NCBI GenBank assembly: GCA_019118985.1
Contig: DWXX01000125.1
Coordinates: forward strand, 1-27,282
Direction of reading: 5' to 3'
Source: Candidatus Faecalibacterium faecipullorum
GTDB taxonomy: Bacteria; Bacillota; Clostridia; Oscillospirales; Ruminococcaceae
Length of the DNA: 27,282 bases
The position numbers and the translations under genes are program-made. Of this stretch, positions 22,237 to 27,282 are shown one piece after another. The notes below the pieces were generated by a model. It saw only the letters and a program-made list of their open reading frames with translations. It had not been told where the DNA came from and made no database searches. Numbering within the stretch: position 1 is the first letter of the stretch; the number at the start of each line of letters is the position of its first letter.

Positions 22237-22494
22237 TTAGTCGCTCACGTAGGGCATCAGGGCCACATGACGGGCGCGCTTGATGGCGGTGGTCAGGGCA
22301 CGCTGATGGTAAGCGCAGGTGCCGGTCACGCGGCGGGGAATGATCTTGGCCCGCTCGGAGACGTACTTGCGCAGACGGGCAACATCCTTGTAATCGATCT
22401 CATCGATGCGATCGACGCAGAAGCTGCAGACCTTCTTGCGGCCGCGGCGCACAGGGCGTGCGGGGCGGGAGCCTTCGTTTTTCTCAAAAGCCAT
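22237..22494 (-). CDS. rpsR: 30S ribosomal protein S18
   Basis: An 85-residue S18, which pairs with S6 on the small-subunit platform. The diagnostic region YKDVARLRKYVSERAKIIPR, then VTGTCAYHQRALTTAIKRAR, is clear. It is the zinc-binding form: VCSFC gives a CXXC pair, with the Cys and His of GTCAYH as the other ligands. The start ATG has CAGGAGG. It is third in the rpsF-ssb-rpsR operon, 46 bp after ssb. Confidence 0.98.
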   Translation of the reverse strand: MAFEKNEGSRPARPVRRGRKKVCSFCVDRIDEIDYKDVARLRKYVSERAKIIPRRVTGTCAYHQRALTTAIKRARHVALMPYVSD

Positions 22495-22540
22495 TGCTGG
22501 TTTACCTCCTGTTCAGAATTTTGTGTCGGGTTGGACGCGC

Positions 22541-23026
22541 TCAGAACGGCAGGTCGTCGCTGTCGTCGATGACGGCGAAGTCCTCGTTGTCCCCTGCCGA
22601 ATAGCTGGGGACCGCCTCGACCGCCGACGGGCGGGCGGGCTGTGCGTTCTGGCGGGGCTGGCCGCCCTGATAGGACGGGCCGCCCCCGCTGGCGGAAGAC
22701 GCGGAGTTCTTGGGCCCGGCGAAATTGATGTTGTTGGCGACGATCTCCACCGCGGTGCGGTTGCTGCCGTTCTTATCCTGGTACTGACGGGTCTGGATGC
22801 TGCCGTCGATGACGATCAGACTGCCCTTCTGGAAGTACTTGCAGACAAAATCGGCCTGGCCGCGCCACGCCACCACGTCGAAGAAATCGGCCTGGCGCTG
22901 CTCGCCCTGGCGGGCAAAGTTGCGGTCGCAGGCAATGCGGAAGCGGGCCATATTGATGCCGCTGGTGGTGGTGCGCAGCTCGGGGTCCGCCACCAGGCGG
23001 CCCATGATAGCAACAACGTTCAACAT
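22541..23026 (-). CDS. ssb: Single-stranded DNA-binding protein
   Basis: A 161-residue SSB. The OB fold covers about 1-107 (MLNVVAIMGRLVADPELR, RFRIACDRNF, FFDVVAWRGQADFVCKYFQK, GSLIVIDGSIQTRQY). A Gly/Ser/Gln/Pro-rich linker follows, and the acidic tip DDSDDLPF is the docking site for repair and replication partners. The ATG has AAGGAG upstream. It sits between rpsF and rpsR, as in most Firmicutes. Confidence 0.97.
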   Translation of the reverse strand: MLNVVAIMGRLVADPELRTTTSGINMARFRIACDRNFARQGEQRQADFFDVVAWRGQADFVCKYFQKGSLIVIDGSIQTRQYQDKNGSNRTAVEIVANNINFAGPKNSASSASGGGPSYQGGQPRQNAQPARPSAVEAVPSYSAGDNEDFAVIDDSDDLPF

Positions 23027-23055
23027 AAGTCAGGACTCCTTGTACCCCTGTGGGA

Positions 23056-23340
23056 TCAGTCTTCCTTTGCGACGATCAGCGAGCGCATGACGCCCTCGGT
23101 GATCTTGTACACACGGTCCAGCTCGGCGGGGAAGTCGGGCTCACAGGTGAAGTTGATCACGGTGTAGACGCCCTCGTTCTCGTCGTTGATGGGGTAAGCC
23201 AGACGGCGCTTGCCCCACTCATCGATGGAATCGATGGTACCGTTGGCCTCGATCAGGGACTTGAACTTGCCCACCAGAGCGGCGGTAGACTCCTCATCGA
23301 GGGTGGCGGTGGTAATCAGCATGGTTTCGTACTTTGCCAT
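23056..23340 (-). CDS. rpsF: 30S ribosomal protein S6
   Basis: A 94-residue S6 that binds S18 and 16S rRNA. The sequence MAKYETMLITTATLDEES opens the ferredoxin-like fold; the core KSLIEANGTIDSIDEWGKRR, LAYPINDENEGVY, and the C-terminal YKITEGVMRSLIVAKED are typical. The start ATG at 23340 has AAAAGGAGGT at ideal spacing, so a reading 15 codons longer was rejected. It is the first gene of the rpsF-ssb-rpsR operon. Confidence 0.97.
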   Translation of the reverse strand: MAKYETMLITTATLDEESTAALVGKFKSLIEANGTIDSIDEWGKRRLAYPINDENEGVYTVINFTCEPDFPAELDRVYKITEGVMRSLIVAKED

Positions 23341-23367
23341 TGTATTGCACCTCCTTTTGGACATAAG

Positions 23368-23407
23368 GGCCTCGGGTGAGGCCAAGGGTCCGCGGGGCTT
23401 CCCGCGG
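23368..23407 (-). promoter_or_regulatory. Structured rpsF leader: two hairpins
   Basis: The ~85-nt rpsF leader contains CCGCGGG/CCCGCGG with an AAGC tetraloop (23407-23390) and GGCCTC/GAGGCC with an ACCC loop (23383-23368). Many bacterial rpsF leaders bind the S6:S18 complex for feedback control. I could not confirm the conserved motif of that RNA family, so this is a candidate only. Confidence 0.45.
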
Positions 23408-23431
23408 GGCCGCCTTTACAGACAGCAATTT

Positions 23432-23460
23432 ATTATACCAAGAGAAGGCGGGCTTGTCAA
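23432..23460 (-). promoter_or_regulatory. Consensus sigma-A promoter for rpsF-ssb-rpsR
   Basis: The minus strand reads TTGACA (23460-23455), exactly 17 bp, then TATAAT (23437-23432): a perfect consensus promoter, as expected for a ribosomal protein operon. Confidence 0.92.
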
Positions 23461-23507
23461 TCACTATTTTCAGAAAAAGAGAGACGTTTCATTTCCTGCC
23501 GGCGCCG

Positions 23508-24800
23508 TCAGAACGCCAGCCCCGCCCCCTCTTCCCGCAAAACGAGGACGTGGCAGCTGCCGGGGCCGAACACCCCGTCCATGGCGGCGCGGTAGGTCTC
23601 AAGGCACGCCGCCGGCACGAACGCCTGGATGGTGCCGGCAAAGCCGCCCCCCTGCATCCGCCAGGCGCCGCCGCTGTCTTTCAGCAGCTGCTCGCTGAGA
23701 GCCAGCGCCACCGAGAGGCTCTGGCTGTGCGGGTCGGCGCCGCTGTAGACGTTCTGGCAGAGGGTGAAGGAGTCGTGGCCGCTCTCCCGCACCATGGCCA
23801 GAAAGTCGCTGAAGCGGCCGGCCTGCAGCGCCCGCGCCTCGGCGGCGGTGCGGGCGTTCTCCCGGAAGAAGTGGGCCGCCCGCAGGCAGGCGCGGTCGCC
23901 GCAGCGCCGGCGCAGCAGGGGCAGGCTGGCCCAGAAGTCCCCCTCCCCCGCTTCGGCCAGCACCCGGCAGCCCAGGCAGGCGGCCACCGCCTCCATCTCG
24001 CGGCGGATGGCGGCAAACTCGGCGGTCAGCTCGCTGTGGCTGCCCCGGGTGTCGGTGACGCACAGCCGCATCCCGGCCGGCAGCAGGCCGGCGGCGTGCA
24101 GCTTTTCCACCCGGGGGGCGTCGGGGTCGGCGAAGTCGGCAAAGACCACCCCGCCCAGGGCGCTGGTCAGCTGGTCCAGCAGGCCGCTGGGCTTGCCGAA
24201 GTAGATGTTCTCGGCGTACTGGCCCAGCCGGGCCACCTGGGCGGGGGTCAGGCCGCAGCCCGACTCGGCGTTCATGATGGCCCCCATGGCCATCTCGAAG
24301 GCCGCCGAGCTGGACAGCCCCGACCCCCGCAGCACGTCGCTGGCGGTGTAGGCGTCGAAGCCGGCCGCCGGCCGCCCCATGGCGCGGAACCCCTCGGCCA
24401 GCCCCCGGATGAGGCTGGCCGAGTGGGTGGACTCCCCCGCCTGGGGGCGCGGCTCGGTCAGGTCCACCACGTCCAGCTTGTTGAACCCCCAGGACTTGAC
24501 CCGGATGTACCCGTCGTCGTTGGGGGCGGCCACCGCCACCAGGTCCAGCCCCACCGCCGCCGCCAGGCCGTAGCCGTGCTGGTGGTCGGTGTGGTTGCCG
24601 CCCAGCTCGGCCCGGCCGGGGGCGGTGTACAGCCGCACCTGCCGCCCCGGGCCGAAGTACCGCTCGAACCCGTCCAGCGCCGCGCACCAGCGCGCCCGCT
24701 GCCGGGCCAGCACCTCCTCCGACCGGCCGTACAGCCGCCCCAGGGGCCCGTCCCAGGCCCCCGCCGCGATCTCCTGGCGTCTCTGCGCGCTCGTCGCCAT
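23508..24800 (-). CDS. galK: Galactokinase-family GHMP kinase
   Basis: A 430-residue GHMP kinase closest to galactokinase, which makes galactose-1-phosphate from galactose and ATP. The sugar-binding motif reads TAPGRAELGGNHTDHQHGYG, where classical galactokinase has GRVNLIGEHTDY; the sugar-contacting Glu is Asn here. The ATP motif GSGLSSSAAFE is clear, GLLDQLTSALGG supplies the catalytic Asp, and GGGFAGTIQAFVP is the third GHMP motif. The start ATG at 24800 has GGGGGA just upstream; a longer reading to 24959 would pass through the promoter. Divergent AraC-type regulation is likely. Substrate preference is uncertain, as galT and galE are not in the window. Confidence 0.83.
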   Translation of the reverse strand: MATSAQRRQEIAAGAWDGPLGRLYGRSEEVLARQRARWCAALDGFERYFGPGRQVRLYTAPGRAELGGNHTDHQHGYGLAAAVGLDLVAVAAPNDDGYIRVKSWGFNKLDVVDLTEPRPQAGESTHSASLIRGLAEGFRAMGRPAAGFDAYTASDVLRGSGLSSSAAFEMAMGAIMNAESGCGLTPAQVARLGQYAENIYFGKPSGLLDQLTSALGGVVFADFADPDAPRVEKLHAAGLLPAGMRLCVTDTRGSHSELTAEFAAIRREMEAVAACLGCRVLAEAGEGDFWASLPLLRRRCGDRACLRAAHFFRENARTAAEARALQAGRFSDFLAMVRESGHDSFTLCQNVYSGADPHSQSLSVALALSEQLLKDSGGAWRMQGGGFAGTIQAFVPAACLETYRAAMDGVFGPGSCHVLVLREEGAGLAF

Positions 24801-24881
24801 ACTGTCCCCCTGTTCTTTTGCGCGGGGGCAGCCGGCGCGCCGCAGTCCGCCCTGCGGGGCCCGCCCCCGTTTTCTGCCTCT

Positions 24882-24910
24882 ATTGTAGCCCACAGACGCC
24901 GGTTTTGCAA
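24882..24910 (-). promoter_or_regulatory. Promoter for the galactokinase-family gene
   Basis: The minus strand reads TTGCAA (24910-24905), 17 bp, then TACAAT (24887-24882). The interval to the divergent araC promoter (about 60 bp) could hold regulator sites; I see no clear repeat there. Confidence 0.7.
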
Positions 24911-24970
24911 TTTTCTTTGAGAAAAAAGGATATTTTCGGCGTCCGGGACAAAGAATCAAATGTACTTTTG

Positions 24971-25000
24971 TTGAATTTGCGCCCCCGGATATGGTATACT
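24971..25000 (+). promoter_or_regulatory. Promoter for the AraC-family gene
   Basis: The plus strand reads TTGAAT (24971-24976), 18 bp, then TATACT (24995-25000), with an extended -10 TGG just before it. Confidence 0.72.
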
Positions 25001-25041
25001 GTTACCAGACCGCCCTTCCATCCGCCCGAGAGGAGGCCCCT

Positions 25042-25926
25042 ATGCCGGAAGCATACAAACAGTCCTTCAAACAGAATTTCACCAGCAACGTAGACCTTTC
25101 GGTCTTTAACTGCGGCCTGGAGCGGTGCGCCCCCGGCCATACCTGGGGCCCCGGCATCCGGGACCACTATCTCATCCACCTGATCCTGTCGGGTAAGGGC
25201 ACCTTCCAGACCGGCGGCAAAACGTGGGAGCTCGCCCCCGGCGACCTCTTTTTCGTCCGTCCCAACCAGCTGAACACCTACGCCGCCGACGCCCAGCAGC
25301 CGTGGGAGTACTGCTGGGTGGGCTTCAACGGCATCAGCGCCCACCGTCTGGCCTCGATGCTGCCCTTCTCGGACGAGCAGCCGGTCCACCACACCCAGCG
25401 CCCCGACGAGATGCGCAAAGCCCTTGAGAACATCTACCGCGCCCGCGGGCTGCGGATGCAGGACGAGACGGCGATGGTGGGCTACCTCTACCTCTTCATC
25501 GCCGCCCTGATGGAAGAGACCAGCGAGCGCAGGCCCCGCAGCAGCTCTTCCAGCCAGTACGTCCTCAACGCCATCAAATACATCCAGTTCAACTATTCCC
25601 ACGACATCTCGATCGACGACGTGGCCAAGAGCGTGGGGGTCTCCCGCAGCCACCTCTACCGCGTCTTTATGAGCAACGTGGGCAAGAGCCCCATCGACTA
25701 CCTGACCGAATACCGGATCAACGAGGCCTGCAAGATGCTGCGCAGCGGCAGCCTGTCCATCGCGGAGGTGGCGGTGTCGGTGGGATTTTTCGACCAGTTC
25801 TATTTTTCCCGCGTCTTCAAGCGGGCCAAAGGGGTACCGCCCAGCAAATATCTGGCATCCCAGCAGGCGGCCGCCCCCGACCCGGCCGATGCGCCCGGCC
25901 CGGACAGCCGCCCCGACGCGACCTGA
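25042..25926 (+). CDS. AraC-family transcriptional regulator
   Basis: A 294-residue regulator with an N-terminal cupin-like sensor (about 20-110: RDHYLIHLILSGKGTFQTGG, APGDLFFVRPNQLNTY, YCWVGFNG), typical of sugar-responsive AraC proteins such as raffinose or melibiose regulators. Two helix-turn-helix units lie at about 175-280: DISIDDVAKSVGVSRSHLYR, then LSIAEVAVSVGFFDQFYFSR and FKRAKGVPPSKY. The tail is Pro/Asp/Ala-rich. The ATG at 25042 has GAGAGGAGG; an in-frame ATG at 24991 lies in the promoter and was rejected. It diverges from the galactokinase-family gene, its most likely target, and precedes rlmD by 15 bp. Confidence 0.93.
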   Translation: MPEAYKQSFKQNFTSNVDLSVFNCGLERCAPGHTWGPGIRDHYLIHLILSGKGTFQTGGKTWELAPGDLFFVRPNQLNTYAADAQQPWEYCWVGFNGISAHRLASMLPFSDEQPVHHTQRPDEMRKALENIYRARGLRMQDETAMVGYLYLFIAALMEETSERRPRSSSSSQYVLNAIKYIQFNYSHDISIDDVAKSVGVSRSHLYRVFMSNVGKSPIDYLTEYRINEACKMLRSGSLSIAEVAVSVGFFDQFYFSRVFKRAKGVPPSKYLASQQAAAPDPADAPGPDSRPDAT

Positions 25927-25941
25927 ACCCAGGGAGGAAGT

Positions 25942-27282
25942 ATGCCTTTACAGAAAAATCAGATCATCACCCTGCCCATCGAGCGGCTGACCGGCGAGGG
26001 CAGCGGCGTCGGCCATTGGGAGGGCGAGGCGGTCTTTGTGCCGGGCGCCGCCCCCGGCGACGTCATCCGGGCGAAGGTGGTCAAGGACTGCGGCCGGTAC
26101 GCCTTCGGCATCGTGGAGGATGTGCTCACCCCCTCCCCCGACCGTGTCCCCGCCGGCTGCCCGGTGGCCGGCCCCTGCGGCGGCTGCACCCTGCGGCACA
26201 TCCGCTACGAGGCTGAGCTGCAGGCCAAGCAGGAGGCGGTGGCCGACGCCTTCCGCCGGATCGGCGGGCTGGAGGTGACGGTCGCGCCCATCCTCCCCTC
26301 CCCGCAGGTCGACCGCTACCGCAACAAGGTGCAGTACCCGGTGGGGCGGGGCAAAGACGGCCGGCCCTGCATCGGCTTTTACGCCGGGCGCAGCCACCGG
26401 ATCGTCCCCTGCGGGGACTGCCTGCTGCAGCCCGCCGTCCTCAATGAGATCGGCGCCGCCCTCTGCGAGCTGTTCGCCGAATATGGCGTCGCCCCCTACG
26501 ACGAGGCCAGCGGCAAGGGCCTGGTGCGGCACATCTTCCTGCGGCGGGGGGCGCACAGCGGCCAGATCATGGTCTGCCTGGTCTGCACCCGGCCTCGCCT
26601 GCCCCACGCCGAAGAGATCGCCGCGCGGCTGCGCAGCCGCTTTGCCGACATTGCGACCATCCTCATCAACGTCAACCGGGACAAGACCAACGTCATCCTG
26701 GGCGGCGAAAATGTGACCCTGTACGGGCCGGGTTTTATCGAGGACAGCCTGTGCGGGGTGCCGGTCCGGCTGGGGCCCCTCTCCTTCTACCAGGTCAACA
26801 CCCCCGGCGCCGAGCAGCTCTACGCGGTGGCCGCCGACTACGCCGACCCCGCCCCCGGCGACCTGCTGCTCGACCTCTACTGCGGGATGGGCACCATCGG
26901 CCTGTCGATGGCGTCGCGCTGCCGCGCCCTGGTGGGGGTCGAGATCGTCCCCGAAGCCATCGAGAGCGCCAAAGCCAACGCCGCCCGGATGGGCCCCGCC
27001 ATCGAGGCCAAGAGCCGCTTTTTCTGTGCCGACGCCGGCGAGGCCGCCGGCCGCCTTGCCGCCGAGGGCCTCGCGCCCGACATCATCGTCGTCGACCCGC
27101 CCCGCAAAGGCTGCGACCAGGCCACCCTGGACGCCATCCTGCGGATGGCCCCCCGCCGCCTGGTCTACGTCAGCTGCAACCCCGCCACCGCCGCCCGCGA
27201 CGCCGCCATCCTGTCCAAACATGGCTACCGCCCCGACAGGGTCCAGCCGGTGGACATGTTCCCGCGGACGGGGCATGTCGAG
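25942..27282 (+). CDS. rlmD: 23S rRNA (uracil-C5)-methyltransferase, RlmD-like (cut by window edge)
   Basis: SAM-dependent RumA/RlmD-family enzyme forming 5-methyluridine in 23S rRNA (U1939 in Escherichia coli). The first 447 codons are present and the 3' end is outside the window. An N-terminal TRAM domain (about 1-60) is followed by a [4Fe-4S] ligand set C73-X5-C79-X2-C82 and C157 (IVPCGDC), then SAM motif LLLDLYCGMGTIGL, IIVVDPPRKGCDQ, and YVSCNPAT carrying the catalytic Cys. The last residues, RTGHVE, match the family end. The ATG has AGGGAGGAAG upstream. Firmicutes paralogues such as RlmCD share this fold, so the exact target uridine is not certain. Confidence 0.93.
   Translation, partial: MPLQKNQIITLPIERLTGEGSGVGHWEGEAVFVPGAAPGDVIRAKVVKDCGRYAFGIVEDVLTPSPDRVPAGCPVAGPCGGCTLRHIRYEAELQAKQEAVADAFRRIGGLEVTVAPILPSPQVDRYRNKVQYPVGRGKDGRPCIGFYAGRSHRIVPCGDCLLQPAVLNEIGAALCELFAEYGVAPYDEASGKGLVRHIFLRRGAHSGQIMVCLVCTRPRLPHAEEIAARLRSRFADIATILINVNRDKTNVILGGENVTLYGPGFIEDSLCGVPVRLGPLSFYQVNTPGAEQLYAVAADYADPAPGDLLLDLYCGMGTIGLSMASRCRALVGVEIVPEAIESAKANAARMGPAIEAKSRFFCADAGEAAGRLAAEGLAPDIIVVDPPRKGCDQATLDAILRMAPRRLVYVSCNPATAARDAAILSKHGYRPDRVQPVDMFPRTGHVE

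Noticed and set aside
24911..24970. AraC-binding repeats between galK and the AraC gene
   Set aside because: Only loose similarities (CAAAT and ATTTG half-elements) are visible, with no convincing direct or inverted repeat, so no operator was annotated.
25948..27276. A 442-codon open frame on the minus strand over rlmD
   Set aside because: The plus-strand frame carries all RlmD motifs; the antisense frame is a codon-bias shadow.
1..27282. CRISPR array, defence island, prophage or insertion sequence
   Set aside because: I found no repeat-spacer pattern, transposase, integrase, phage gene or terminal repeats; all gene-sized regions are explained by cellular genes.

Overview
The window looks like a chromosomal segment of a high-GC, Gram-positive gut clostridium, most likely an Oscillospiraceae/Ruminococcaceae member of the Faecalibacterium, Gemmiger or Subdoligranulum kind. 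The reasons are Firmicutes gene order (miaB-ylbF/ymcA-mutS-mutL-miaA and sepF-ylmH-divIVA-ileS), strong AGGAGG ribosome binding sites, sigma-A promoters, SepF and DivIVA, a zinc-type S18, and lipoproteins with a Ser/Ala-rich linker. The genus is an inference; there is no 16S gene here. I see no phage, insertion sequence, CRISPR, tRNA or rRNA. No gene-free stretch exceeds 300 bases; the longest gaps, 18487-18720 and 24801-25041, hold promoters.

Region 1 (1-13455, all minus strand) is read from right to left. rarA and a PerR-like Fur-family gene share one promoter. A second promoter then drives miaB and a YlbF/YmcA-family gene, which end at a clear intrinsic terminator. mutS, mutL, miaA and an HlyD-like membrane protein gene follow. 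A third promoter drives sepF, ylmH, divIVA and ileS, the last cut by the window edge. The themes are mismatch repair, modification of tRNA A37 (MiaA then MiaB), replication-fork rescue and septum/pole organisation.

Region 2 (13500-18720) has nth (endonuclease III) and a GlsB/YeaQ-type small membrane protein on the plus strand. They converge through a shared terminator on a three-gene ABC importer (lipoprotein, permease, ATPase) on the minus strand. The importer promoter carries two similar palindromic operators at its start site. A YkgJ-type cysteine-cluster protein gene lies upstream.

Region 3 (18721-22130) has a prokaryotic RING-finger/zinc-ribbon/DUF2628-like membrane protein and galU on the plus strand. 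They converge on an Lsa-type ABC-F ribosomal protection gene on the minus strand.

Region 4 (22160-27282) has the rpsF-ssb-rpsR operon on the minus strand, with a consensus promoter and a structured leader. Its terminator sits directly in front of the ABC-F gene. Next come a divergent galactokinase-family gene (minus) and, diverging from it, an AraC regulator and rlmD (plus; rlmD is cut by the window edge). galK and galU are both present, but galT, galE and sugar transporters are not.

Most of the window is housekeeping. The least explained elements are the operator pair on the ABC importer, the ABC-F gene placed behind a ribosomal-protein terminator with no promoter of its own, the orphan HlyD-like protein between miaA and sepF, the cysteine-tailed YlbF-family protein beside miaB, and the RING-finger membrane protein.
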